Shown: positions 25,131 through 33,123 of the stretch, piece after piece | Numbering within the stretch: the first letter of the stretch is position 1 | Layout of the letters: every line of letters starts with the position of its first letter | Assembly: GCF_009674605.1 (NCBI RefSeq) | Contig: NZ_WKJO01000001.1 | Location: forward strand, 1,240,001-1,304,000 | Direction: 5' to 3' | DNA: 64,000 nt | Source of the DNA: Haloferax litoreum | GTDB lineage: Archaea; Halobacteriota; Halobacteria; Halobacteriales; Haloferacaceae | The notes under the pieces: generated by a model | What the model was told of the DNA's origin: nothing | Databases searched by the model: none | What the model saw: the letters and a program-made list of their open reading frames with translations, nothing else | Made by a program: the position numbers and the translations under genes

Positions 25131-25321
25131 GCCTCGGTCTCTCCCCGTCCTGCGAGCATCTGGAGGCTTGCCGCCGCGACTCCCGCGGCGACGACGAACA
25201 CGACGAGTAGTTGGGTGTCCGACGGCGGCCGGGGTGCGAAAAGCGCGTATCCTGCGGCACCGCCCAAGCCAACGGCTACTACACCGGAGAGGCGACGAAC
25301 GAGGGACCCAGATGGGGCCAT
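25127..25321 (-). CDS. Tiny two-helix membrane protein 3 of three
   Basis: 64 residues, MAPSGSLVRRLSG... with helices VVAVGLGGAAGYALFAP and TQLLVVFVVAAGVAAASLQML. First gene of the group on this strand; overlaps the next by 4 bases. Downstream of the MBL hydrolase gene by 58 bases. Confidence 0.7.
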   Translation of the reverse strand: MAPSGSLVRRLSGVVAVGLGGAAGYALFAPRPPSDTQLLVVFVVAAGVAAASLQMLAGRGETEA

Positions 25322-25379
25322 ACTCGCTATCCGACCGCTGGGTGGAAAAACGTGTGCCCGCTGAGAACGTCGCGGCGAC

Positions 25380-26204
25380 TCACAACTCGTACACTTCCCC
25401 GTCGATAGCCAATGGCTCTTCGAACGCCTCGTCGGGCGGGTAGTAGTGCGCGACGTGGACGAGTCGCGTCACGTCTGCGTTCAGGTCCTCACTGAGGGCC
25501 ATAGCCCCTTCGCGTGTCATGTGCTTCGTGCCGAACGTTCGTGGAACGCCGTCTTCGTCGTAGTCGTCGCCGCCGGCGGGGTGGTACTCACAGAGCGAGG
25601 CGGGGACGATAGCCTCCGCGAGCAAGAGGTCGGGGTCGGCGAGGACGGCACGCGACTCCTCGGGAACCGCGTAGGTCGAGTCGCCAGAGATAGACAGTTT
25701 CGCGCCCGTCTCGGGGTCTTCGATGGCGACGCCGTAGCACAGAAGCGGCGGGTGAACGACGGGGACGAAGGTCACGTCGAATCCGCAGGCGCGGAACGAT
25801 TCGAGGGGCGTCTGGTCGTGGACGTTGATGCGGTCTAAGTAGTCGAACTTCGAGCGAATCGTATCCGCGACGCTCTCGTCGGTCAGCGGGTCGACTTCGT
25901 CCGTCGCGTGGACGTCGAGGTGGTCGAGCAGTCGGTAGACGTTGCCCAGTCCGTCGAGGTGGTCGAAGTGAATGTGGGTGACGAGTGCCTCGTCGGGAAG
26001 CGGCGTCTCTTGCGTGAGAAACTGGTGACGGAAGTCGGGGCTGAAGTCCACGAGGAGCGATTCGTTCGTTCGCTCGTTCTCGACGTGGACCGAAAAGCGC
26101 GTCCGCTCGATGCCGCGTTCGCGGGCCTCCCGGCAGGTGTCACAGTCGCACCCGACAGTGGGCGTTCCTGTCGTGTCGCCGGTCCCGAGGAGGGTTACGC
26201 GCAT
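25380..26204 (-). CDS. PhnP-like MBL-fold cyclic phosphodiesterase/hydrolase
   Basis: 274 residues. The start MRVTLLGTGDTTGTPTVGCDCDTCREA carries the extra zinc-type cysteines of the PhnP branch (GCDCDTC). The metallo-beta-lactamase core motif is THIHFDHLDGL (HxHxDH), with later ligands in VVHPPLLCYG and ISGDSTYA (D), and H near the end (HVAHYYPPDE). PhnP itself hydrolyses 5-phosphoribosyl-1,2-cyclic phosphate. No phn cluster is adjacent, so the substrate here is uncertain. It begins just beyond the AT-rich region and gene remnant at 26260-26436. Confidence 0.85.
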   Translation of the reverse strand: MRVTLLGTGDTTGTPTVGCDCDTCREARERGIERTRFSVHVENERTNESLLVDFSPDFRHQFLTQETPLPDEALVTHIHFDHLDGLGNVYRLLDHLDVHATDEVDPLTDESVADTIRSKFDYLDRINVHDQTPLESFRACGFDVTFVPVVHPPLLCYGVAIEDPETGAKLSISGDSTYAVPEESRAVLADPDLLLAEAIVPASLCEYHPAGGDDYDEDGVPRTFGTKHMTREGAMALSEDLNADVTRLVHVAHYYPPDEAFEEPLAIDGEVYEL

Positions 26205-26259
26205 CGAGTAGGGTGTGTGGGGTGGGTGGGCTTAAGGGTGGGTGAACCGCGGTGACGAG

Positions 26260-26436
26260 TCACTCGTTTTGTATCACCCAGTCGTCCACCCACACCTCGA
26301 CGGTTCGTTCGACAGTCGGTGCCCCATCGAGTGTGACCGTCACAGTCGCACGCTTCGGGGTTGCTGTGGGGGGTCTGTCGAACGGACCAGCATCAAGGAA
26401 TCGCCCTGTAATTCCAAGAGGATGATAAATTACCTG
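26260..26436 (-). pseudogene. C-terminal remnant of a gene, start lost
   Basis: On the minus strand a 59-codon frame from 26436 ends in TGA (26260-26262) and reads ...YHPLGITGRFLDAGPFDR..., then a beta-rich tail ending VWVDDWVIQNE. The last 40 codons have host-like GC-rich third positions, which suggests genuine coding, but there is no start codon: a stop lies at 26437-26439. It may be the 3' end of a gene truncated by insertion of the AT-rich lipoprotein gene. The rest of the 257-base gap 26205-26461 holds nothing I recognise. Confidence 0.4.
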
Positions 26437-26461
26437 TCAGACGAGGAGTGACGGACTGAGT

Positions 26462-27442
26462 TCACGAGTCAAATTCACACTTATTGAATGCCTGCGATGC
26501 TTTGTCGCGTTCTTCTCTCGCGAGCTCGTTGTCTCCATCGACAATCGCTCCAACTGCCCGTGAAAGGTGCTCACTCCCATCCTTCAGTGACCCTGCATAA
26601 CAAGTGAGCTCGATAATCGTTGATTTCACTGATGATGGGGAATCTCCTTCTTGTCGCCTGAAAATGCTTTCAGAAGTCCCGAAATGTTCGCTAGCCATGT
26701 CCAAGTACTCCTGTGCTCGAGCTAGTTCCTCTGCATCGAGATGTTCTTCGGCTTGGAGAAAGTCGACCATCCCGAGCGACATCTCTCTTAACCCTGCTGC
26801 CAGTGCTTCAAGGACAGGGATTAACTCGTCTATCGAGGTCAAGTCGATTTGAAGTGTTTCGACATCGACCTGATCGAAGTCATCGAGCTTCTCCGTATCG
26901 AGCTGATCAGTTCGGTCCTGTACAACACTCAATAAGTCATCTGCCTCTCCAAGCTCGCGCTCGGCGGCTTCAAGTTCTTCTGCTGCGTCTGTGTATCTCT
27001 CTGACTGGAAATACGTGAGACCGCTGTACGTCAGGCTGTATCCTTCTACTAGTATATCCATAAATTCAGTTGCCTTCCGACCGAACCCGATGTACTCTCG
27101 CCCAGAATCTATTTGCCGCTGCTGTTCTTCCGTGGCGTACTTCTCGGCTGCATCTAGTTCGCTCTCTGCCTCGTCAAGATAATTGTAGATTTTCGCAGGA
27201 TTGAAATCGATACCACCATCCTGAAACTCAGACTCTGACAGATTCTCACTTTCCTCTGAAAGCTGCTCTCCAGCACTTTCGAGAGCACTTCCCGCTTCCT
27301 CAAGGTGTTTGGCTGCTTTCTCTGGTTCCGAACCTTTGGTAGTCGTGGCCTCCTCGGAGGAAGAAGTACCACCTGCACAACCCGATAATACTCCGGCACT
27401 GAGTACGGAGAGTGTCGCTCCAAGATATTGTCGTCGTTCCAT
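26462..27442 (-). CDS. AT-rich Tat lipoprotein with helical repeats, probably acquired
   Basis: 326 residues. MERRQYLGATLSVLSAGVLSGC gives a weak twin-arginine signal and lipobox, so it is a lipid-anchored surface protein. The rest is alpha-helical, Glu/Ser-rich with TPR-like helix pairs (AAKHLEEAGSALESAGEQL, YLDEAESELDAAEKY, AAEELEAAERELGEADDLL). No catalytic motif. Codon use is visibly AT-richer than neighbours (many GAA, AAT, TCT, TTG/CTT), suggesting transfer from a lower-GC halophile. TATA-like ATAAATA sits at 27465-27471. It adjoins the gene remnant at 26260-26436. Confidence 0.75.
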   Translation of the reverse strand: MERRQYLGATLSVLSAGVLSGCAGGTSSSEEATTTKGSEPEKAAKHLEEAGSALESAGEQLSEESENLSESEFQDGGIDFNPAKIYNYLDEAESELDAAEKYATEEQQRQIDSGREYIGFGRKATEFMDILVEGYSLTYSGLTYFQSERYTDAAEELEAAERELGEADDLLSVVQDRTDQLDTEKLDDFDQVDVETLQIDLTSIDELIPVLEALAAGLREMSLGMVDFLQAEEHLDAEELARAQEYLDMASEHFGTSESIFRRQEGDSPSSVKSTIIELTCYAGSLKDGSEHLSRAVGAIVDGDNELAREERDKASQAFNKCEFDS

Positions 27443-27463
27443 AATATACCCACTTTCACGTGT

Positions 27464-27473
27464 CTATTTATCA
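27464..27473 (-). promoter_or_regulatory. TATA box of the AT-rich lipoprotein gene
   Basis: TGATAAATAG on the minus strand, 23-32 bases before the ATG at 27442, in a long AT-rich run that extends to about 27520. Confidence 0.55.
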
Positions 27474-27576
27474 ATTAGTATGACAATCAGGATTAAAAGA
27501 AATAATTAGTCAGCATGACTCTATCCGACTAAACCGTCGACCGCAATGACGTCTTGGAAAAAGCGAGAAGAGATAC

Positions 27577-28995
27577 TTACTGCGCCGCGCCGGCGTCTTT
27601 CTGCGTCTCGCCTTCGTGTTCGTCGGCGTGACCGTGGTCGTGGTCGTGGTCGTCGTGACTGTGGTCGTGTCCATCGCCCGACCCGGCGACCAGTTCCGAG
27701 GAGTCCGACATCATGTCGAGGTTCTTCAGGTTGTCACGCTCTTCGAAGTCGGCGACGGCCTCTAAGAGGTCGTCTTGCGTGAGTTCCATCCGCTCTTCGG
27801 TGAGGGCTTCGAGGACTGCCTCACGGAGCACGAGACGGAGGTCAGACCCGGTGAGCCCTTCGGTCACGTCGGCGATGGCGTCGGGGTCGAACTCGTCGAT
27901 TTGCATCCGGTTCGTGATGACGCGCAGGATGTCCGAGCGCATGCCACGGTCCGGTTTGGGGAAGTTGACGATTTCGTCGAAGCGCCGCCACGCGGCGGAG
28001 TCGAGTTGGTCGGGGTGGTTCGTCGCGCCGATGAGGATGACCTCGTCGCGAATCAGCGAGATGTCGTCGATGCTCTTCAAGAGCGTGTTGACGGCGCGCT
28101 TGAGCGCAGCGTGTTCGTCCGACCGGCGCGTCTTGGCGACCGAGTCGAACTCGTCAATGAAGAGGATACACGGCGAGAGTCGCTTTGCGACTTCGAAGGT
28201 CTTCTCGACGTTCTTGGCCGTCTCACCGAGGTACTGACTCGTAATCATCGAGAGTTTGACCTCGACGAACGGCAGGCCGAGTTCGTGTGCGAGTGCTCGC
28301 GAGACAGTCGTCTTCCCGGTTCCCGGCGGACCGACGAAGAGAATCTTCCCAATCTCACGGAGGCCAATCTGCGCGAGGTACTCGCGGTGTTCGATGGCCT
28401 TCATGAGTTTGTGTATCTCGCCCTCTTGGTCCGTCGTGAGCACGAGGTCATCGAGCGTCATCTCGATTTCCTCGGGTGCGCGAACCTGCACGAGGTCCAG
28501 CATCTCGGCGTCGTCTTCGTCGTCGAAGTACTCGTCGAGGAGGCTGTCAATCCACACTCGGTCGGCGTGGATTGGTCGCGTCTGTTCCCGTGCCTCGGCG
28601 TGGGTCACGTCCACGTCGTCACGGTCTTCGACCGCTTTCGCAATCGTCGGGTTCGTCACCAACATCTCGTAGTCGGCGCGTTTGACGAACCACTCCAGCG
28701 CCATCTCGGGTTGCGTCAGTGAGAGGCGGCCGGAGAAGTCCTCACGTTGGGTGAACATGAGGTCCGAAATCGCGTCCCATGGGTGTTCGACTCCTGTCGC
28801 CTTCCGCGCGATGGTGTCGGTTACCACGAGCGGTCGCTCGATGCCGCCCGTCGACGAGTCGTCCTCGTCGTCAGCGTCTGCCCAGAAGACGCGTCGGTAT
28901 CGCGGGGGAAGGTCGTTCTCGTCAAGCGTCCGGTCGTCGGTGTAAAGGTGGGCCGTCAGCAGAAATTCGACAACCTCGAGCGCCCGTTCACTCAT
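27577..28995 (-). CDS. AAA+ ATPase with N-terminal substrate-type domain and His-rich tail
   Basis: 472 residues. The N-terminal 210 residues are not a known domain to me. The AAA core follows: Walker A GPPGTGKT (about 225-232), Walker B CILFIDEFDS, sensor 1 GATNHPDQ, and arginine finger region AWRRFDEIVNFPKPDRG. One AAA module, hence not CDC48 (which has two) nor PAN (which has a coiled coil). It may act as an unfoldase or remodelling factor. The C-terminal 40 residues are His/Asp-rich (DGHDHSHDDHDHDHGHADE), a possible metal-binding tail. Next gene on this strand is the AT-rich lipoprotein, 134 bases away. Confidence 0.85.
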   Translation of the reverse strand: MSERALEVVEFLLTAHLYTDDRTLDENDLPPRYRRVFWADADDEDDSSTGGIERPLVVTDTIARKATGVEHPWDAISDLMFTQREDFSGRLSLTQPEMALEWFVKRADYEMLVTNPTIAKAVEDRDDVDVTHAEAREQTRPIHADRVWIDSLLDEYFDDEDDAEMLDLVQVRAPEEIEMTLDDLVLTTDQEGEIHKLMKAIEHREYLAQIGLREIGKILFVGPPGTGKTTVSRALAHELGLPFVEVKLSMITSQYLGETAKNVEKTFEVAKRLSPCILFIDEFDSVAKTRRSDEHAALKRAVNTLLKSIDDISLIRDEVILIGATNHPDQLDSAAWRRFDEIVNFPKPDRGMRSDILRVITNRMQIDEFDPDAIADVTEGLTGSDLRLVLREAVLEALTEERMELTQDDLLEAVADFEERDNLKNLDMMSDSSELVAGSGDGHDHSHDDHDHDHGHADEHEGETQKDAGAAQ

Positions 28996-29083
28996 CCGCG
29001 GAGAATTGCCGGCCGAGACGCATAAGAGCGTCGGAGTGACGCTCTCGACGTGAGGTAGCCGTCTGTTCGGGATTCGGATGAAT

Positions 29084-29098
29084 AGTCCTTATAGGACT
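29084..29098 (+). promoter_or_regulatory. Palindrome AGTCC-TTATA-GGACT in the promoter of the molybdopterin oxidoreductase
   Basis: A 5-bp inverted repeat encloses TTATA. It sits about 45-60 bases before the ATG at 29143 and may combine a TATA box with an operator. Divergent AAA ATPase gene starts at 28995. Confidence 0.4.
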
Positions 29099-29142
29099 GC
29101 TGACCCCACTGACTCCACGGAAGCGGAACGGACGACCACACG

Positions 29143-31293
29143 ATGACTGACGAATCTGGGGACCCGCGTCGGAGAGACAGCAGTTCCGAAGAGGCTGGAG
29201 ACTCGACAACCGCGAATTCGCCCGCCGAGGTTCCGACGACGTGCATGCGGTGTGCCGTCGGGTGCGGACTCGTTCACGTCGTCGGCGGCGGTGGGGACGG
29301 GTCCAAGACGGTCCGTGGCGACCCGTCGAATCCGGTCTCACGGGGTGCGGCGTGTCGCCGTGGCATCCACGAGACAGCGAACCCACGCGGTGAACGACTC
29401 ACACGACCCCTCGTCAGAGAAGACGGCGAACTCGTGCCGACTTCGTGGTCGACGGCGGTGTCGAAGGCGAGCGAGGCCATCCGAAGTGCGATGGCGACCG
29501 ACCCCGACGACGTTGCGATACTGGGGAGTGGCCAACAGACGAACGAAGCGGCCTACGCACTCGGAAAATTGGCCCGCGCCGGTATCGGGACACGAAACTA
29601 CGACGCGAATACGACGCTCTGTATGGCGAGTGCCGTCGCGGCCTACTATCGGGCGTTCGGAAGCGACGCGCCGCCGCCGACTTACGACGACATCCCGGCG
29701 GCCGAGACGCACCTCGTCTGGGGGGCGAATCCGGCAGTCGCACACCCCGTCTTGTTCCAGTGGATTCGGCAATCAGCCGTCGATGGCCGACTGATTGTCG
29801 TGGACCCCGTCGAGACGAAGACGGCCACCGCGGCGGACGAACACGTCGCCGTCGCGCCTGGTCGTGACCTCGAACTCGCCCGCGCCGTACTCGCACACCT
29901 CGTCGACACCGGCCGCATCGACGAGTCGTTCGTCGACGCTGCCACCACAGGGTTCGACGAGGTTGTCGCCGACCTTCCGAGCGTCGCTGACGCCGCTGCC
30001 GACGCGGGTGTCTCGCTCGAAACGGTCGAGATGCTCGCCGCGGCCTTCGACGACCCGACGCTCGTCTACTGGGGGATGGGCGTCAACCAGAGCATCCGCG
30101 GTACTGCGACGGCGGGTGCACTCATCGACCTCTGTCTCGCCTCTGGAAATCTCGGTCCGGGGTCGGGACCGTTCTCGCTTACCGGACAGGCGAATTCGAT
30201 GGGGACGCGCGTCTGTTCCTCGAAAGGCACGTGGCCCGGCCACCGACCGTTCGACCATCCCGGCCACCGACAGGCGGTTGCAGACGCGTGGAGCGTTCCA
30301 GTCTCTCGCCTCCCCGACGACGCCGGACCCGGCCCCGTCGGCGTCCTCGACTCGTCGCCGTCGGTCGTCTGGACCGTCGCGACGAACCCTGTCGCTGGGT
30401 TCCCTGACGCGACGACGGCCATCGAACACCTCGAAGACGCGTTCCTCGTCGCGCAGGACGCGTTCCGGTCTGAGACCGTCGAACTCGCGGACGTGGTCTT
30501 TCCCGCCGCGACGTGGGGCGAGACGGAGGGAACGACGGTGAACATGGAACGGCGAGTGTCGCGGGTTCGCCCGGCAATCGACCCACCCGCGGACGCTCGC
30601 TCTGACCTCGATATCGTCGCCGACGTGGCCTCGCAGGTCGCTCCCGGACTCCTTCCCGACTCTCCCGCGGACCCGGCCGCGGTGTTCGACGAATTCGTCG
30701 CGCTCACGGCGGGCACGAACGCCGATTGCAGCGGTCTCTCGTACGCTCGACTCGACCGGGAACAGGCAGTCCGATGGCCAGCACCCGAACCGGACACCAG
30801 TGCAGGCTACCGATACGACGGCGGGTCGGACCCAGCGTCGTGGTCGTTTCCGACACCGTCAGGAAAGGCCCGATTCAGCACCCTCGATGGTGACCCACTC
30901 CCCGAACCGACTGGTGAGGACTTCCCGCTGACGCTCACCACAGGCCGTGAGACCGACGCCTACAACACCGGCGTTCGCTCACGCGGTGGCGACACTGCTG
31001 TGAGTGATGACGCTTCTGCGAGACCGGTTGCTCGTGTGAACCCCGAAACCATCGAGACGTACCGCGGCGCTGTCGTCGATGCGGACCACGGCCGGACTAC
31101 GAGTATCGAGTCGCGCCGCGCGTCCGTCCGCGTGACGCTCGCCCCCGACGACGCGGTTCCGAAGGGACTCGTGTGGCTTCCCATCCACCATCCGCTGACC
31201 AACACCCTGACGACGCCCGCTGTCGACCCGGTGTCGAACGAACCGAACTTCAAGCAGTGTGCGGTCCGATTCCGTCGTTCTGGGGGGCGGTGA
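29143..31293 (+). CDS. Molybdopterin oxidoreductase of the assimilatory nitrate reductase type
   Basis: 716 residues. C34, C37, C41 and C71 form a C-x2-C-x3-C-x29-C [4Fe-4S] site. TLCMASAVAAYYRAFG carries the likely Mo-ligand cysteine, as in NasA/NapA (LCMxS). Other marks: QQTNEAAYALGKLA, GMGVNQSIRGTATAG, GPGSGPFSLTGQANSMG and MoCo-binding C-terminal domain FPLTLTTGRETDAYNTG ... GLVWLPIHHPLTN. This is a Mo/W-bis-pterin enzyme of the DMSO reductase family and best resembles haloarchaeal assimilatory nitrate reductase. No Tat signal, so cytoplasmic. No ferredoxin, nitrite reductase or nitrate carrier gene is adjacent, so the substrate remains open. Confidence 0.88.
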   Translation: MTDESGDPRRRDSSSEEAGDSTTANSPAEVPTTCMRCAVGCGLVHVVGGGGDGSKTVRGDPSNPVSRGAACRRGIHETANPRGERLTRPLVREDGELVPTSWSTAVSKASEAIRSAMATDPDDVAILGSGQQTNEAAYALGKLARAGIGTRNYDANTTLCMASAVAAYYRAFGSDAPPPTYDDIPAAETHLVWGANPAVAHPVLFQWIRQSAVDGRLIVVDPVETKTATAADEHVAVAPGRDLELARAVLAHLVDTGRIDESFVDAATTGFDEVVADLPSVADAAADAGVSLETVEMLAAAFDDPTLVYWGMGVNQSIRGTATAGALIDLCLASGNLGPGSGPFSLTGQANSMGTRVCSSKGTWPGHRPFDHPGHRQAVADAWSVPVSRLPDDAGPGPVGVLDSSPSVVWTVATNPVAGFPDATTAIEHLEDAFLVAQDAFRSETVELADVVFPAATWGETEGTTVNMERRVSRVRPAIDPPADARSDLDIVADVASQVAPGLLPDSPADPAAVFDEFVALTAGTNADCSGLSYARLDREQAVRWPAPEPDTSAGYRYDGGSDPASWSFPTPSGKARFSTLDGDPLPEPTGEDFPLTLTTGRETDAYNTGVRSRGGDTAVSDDASARPVARVNPETIETYRGAVVDADHGRTTSIESRRASVRVTLAPDDAVPKGLVWLPIHHPLTNTLTTPAVDPVSNEPNFKQCAVRFRRSGGR

Positions 31294-31345
31294 CCTCCAG
31301 ACAGTCGCCCGAAAAAACTCTTGACGACGAGTTGTTGGTTCTAAA

Positions 31346-31354
31346 CTATTTATG
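31346..31354 (+). promoter_or_regulatory. TATA box of the thiolase gene
   Basis: CTATTTATG about 25-33 bases before the ATG at 31379 in an AT-rich patch. Confidence 0.55.
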
Positions 31355-31378
31355 GTGTTCGAACTCTGATGATGTGGC

Positions 31379-32512
31379 ATGCCAGAACCAGTCATTGCTG
31401 CCGCGTATCGCACTCCGTTCGGGAAAGCCGGCGGCGTCTTCGAGGACGTCCGAAGTGAAGACCTCTCGATTCCCCTCATCGACCACATCCTCGACGAACA
31501 CGACGTCGACGCCGACGACGTGGAAGACCTGATGTGGGGCGTCGCCCAGCAACGCACCGAACAGGACAACAACGTCGCCCGCGTCATCGCCCTTCTCTCG
31601 GACCTCGGCGAGGGGACGCCCGCGACGAGCATCAACCGCTGGTGTGCCTCGTCGATGCAGTCTATCATCTCCGCGTCGGACGCCATCGCCGCCGGCAACC
31701 GCGAGTGCATCATCGCCGGCGGTGTCGAGAGCATGTCGCGCATCCCGATGGACGGCGACTCCTACGAGCACCTCCACCCCGAACTCGGTGAACAGTACAA
31801 CATCTTCCAACTCCAGATGGGGATGACCGCCGAGAAGGTCGCCGAAGAGTACGACGTCTCCCGCGAGGCCCAAGACGAGTTCGCCCTCCGCAGTCACCAA
31901 CGCGCCGCCGAAGCGACCGAAACCGGACGCTTCGACGACGAAATCGTCCCCATCGAGACAGACGACGGCGTCGTCACCGAAGACGAGGGGATTCGCCCCG
32001 ACACCTCCATGGAAGTCCTCGGTGGCCTCCCACCGGCGTTCTCCGGCACTGGGTCTGTCACCGCCGGCAACTCCTCGCAGATTACCGACGGTGCCGCCGC
32101 CGTCCTCGTGACCTCCCGTGAGTTCGCCGATGAACACGGCCTCGACGTACTCGCCTCCGTCGGCACGAACAACGTCGCCGGCGTCGACCCGACGGTCATG
32201 GGTATCGGTCCGGTTCCGGCCACTCGTGGCCTCCTCGAACGCGCCGGCAGCGACATCGAGGACTACGACCTCGTGGAAATCAACGAGGCGTTCGCCAGTC
32301 AGTGCGAATACTCCCGCCGCGAACTCGGCATCGACGAGGACAAACTCAACGTCAACGGCGGCGCAATCGCCCTCGGCCACCCACTCGGTGCCTCCGGCGC
32401 TCGCTTGCCCGTGACGCTCATCCACGAGATGCAGAAGCGTGACGTGGACCGCGGACTCGCCGCACTCTGCGTCGGATTTGGGCAAGGGGCCGCAATCGAG
32501 TTCAGTCGATAA
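31379..32512 (+). CDS. Acetyl-CoA acyltransferase (thiolase)
   Basis: 377 residues. The acyl-accepting cysteine is in NRWCASSMQSI (about C89), with IAGGVESMSR, the His motif NEAFASQ and GHPLGASGAR, and the distal cysteine in ALCVGFGQG; most family members have CxGGGQG here. Thiolases condense or cleave acyl-CoA chains, used in beta-oxidation or in acetoacetyl-CoA formation for PHA or mevalonate synthesis. No 3-hydroxyacyl-CoA dehydrogenase, DUF35 partner or PHA gene is adjacent, but an acyl-CoA synthetase lies at 37236-39239. Strong TATA box. A structured RNA candidate follows 130 bases downstream. Confidence 0.92.
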   Translation: MPEPVIAAAYRTPFGKAGGVFEDVRSEDLSIPLIDHILDEHDVDADDVEDLMWGVAQQRTEQDNNVARVIALLSDLGEGTPATSINRWCASSMQSIISASDAIAAGNRECIIAGGVESMSRIPMDGDSYEHLHPELGEQYNIFQLQMGMTAEKVAEEYDVSREAQDEFALRSHQRAAEATETGRFDDEIVPIETDDGVVTEDEGIRPDTSMEVLGGLPPAFSGTGSVTAGNSSQITDGAAAVLVTSREFADEHGLDVLASVGTNNVAGVDPTVMGIGPVPATRGLLERAGSDIEDYDLVEINEAFASQCEYSRRELGIDEDKLNVNGGAIALGHPLGASGARLPVTLIHEMQKRDVDRGLAALCVGFGQGAAIEFSR

Positions 32513-32620
32513 AATCGCACTAAACAGCGTTTCGGCTCCCGCGAGACGCACTTCGTTTCACGGACGTTCGTCCGTCACCGCCCACGAAGACAGCGTGCCG
32601 TGTGACGTCTGTGTGTGGAC

Positions 32621-32628
32621 TCAATAAA
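32621..32628 (+). promoter_or_regulatory. TATA-like box of the structured RNA candidate
   Basis: TCAATAAA about 25-30 bases before the first helix of the folded region at 32645-32820. Confidence 0.4.
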
Positions 32629-32644
32629 GGCGCAGTGTCGCAGA

Positions 32645-32820
32645 AAAAGCGCGGTACCGTGGTCAGAGGGTCGTCCGCGCTCCCCCACCAGGTTGGTACA
32701 ACCAGGGAGGCGGACGATTCGACCACGAAAACGACCCGACTGGGCCGGGCAACCCGGTCGGTCGAGGGCCGGTGTTTACTGTCAGAGGCACCCCGGCTTT
32801 GAAAAGCAGGGGCAGAAACA
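32645..32820 (+). ncRNA. Candidate structured non-coding RNA
   Basis: A strong hand fold is possible. A long first hairpin has GTGGTC (32659-32664) with GACCAC (32721-32726), GTCGTCCGC (32670-32678) with GCGGACGAT (32710-32718), CTCCC (32680-32684) with GGGAG (32705-32709), and GGTTG/CAACC around a GTA loop. A second is CGACC-C-GACTGGG (32732-32744) with CCCGGTC-GGTCG (32753-32764). A third pairs GCCGG (32768-32772) with CCGGC (32793-32797) and a GCTT/AAGC hairpin follows. No coding frame fits, and neither RNase P nor SRP RNA motifs are seen. An H/ACA guide is one possibility (AACA at the 3' edge), unproven. The 611-base gap 32513-33123 otherwise holds only the items listed next. Confidence 0.5.
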
Positions 32821-32915
32821 GATTGAGCTCGTTGCCTAATATATTCGGTATCGTTTTGCGGATGTAGGCGACGCACTCTCGGTCTTCGACTGCTCGCGCA
32901 GTTACGTCGCCCCGT

Positions 32916-33019
32916 TCTGGCAGTGAACGGCCCTATCCTTTCCGTCAACGGAACCGACTCGACGTCCGACCCGCGGCCCGAATCAGCACGTTAGGGGCGG
33001 GTTTTCGCCGACTGCCAGA
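32916..33019. other. Second folded stretch in the thiolase-AOR gap
   Basis: TCTGGCAGT (32916-32924) pairs perfectly with ACTGCCAGA (33011-33019), enclosing a TTCCG-TCAA-CGGAA hairpin (32940-32953). An AT-rich CTAATATATT lies at 32836-32845, a possible TATA box for a transcript of this region on the plus strand. It overlaps the small ORF on the other strand. Confidence 0.35.
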
Positions 33020-33084
33020 CACCCACCGACAAAGAGCGTGGGCAGGGCGAGTCCGACCGACTCGAGGTCTCGCCGGCGGCTCAT
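32983..33084 (-). CDS. Possible 33-residue lipoprotein-like peptide
   Basis: ATG 33084 to TGA at 32983-32985 reads MSRRRDLESVGLALP..., with arginines followed by a hydrophobic stretch and a lipobox-like VGGC, then ends 12 residues later. It lies 39 bases downstream of the AOR stop on the same strand. It may be a truncated Tat lipoprotein or a chance ORF. Confidence 0.3.
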   Translation of the reverse strand: MSRRRDLESVGLALPTLFVGGCLAVGENPPLTC

Positions 33085-33123
33085 ATCATATGTCCGCCAC
33101 GACGACCGGTATGCCTGCTGGGC

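Noticed and set aside
26242-26451. 69-codon plus-strand frame in the gap before the AT-rich lipoprotein
   Set aside because: Composition is not protein-like; the minus strand frame in the same stretch has better host-like codon use.
32645-32820. Folded region as RNase P or SRP RNA
   Set aside because: The universally conserved P4 segments of RNase P and the SRP helix 8 motif are not present, and the fold is too small for either.
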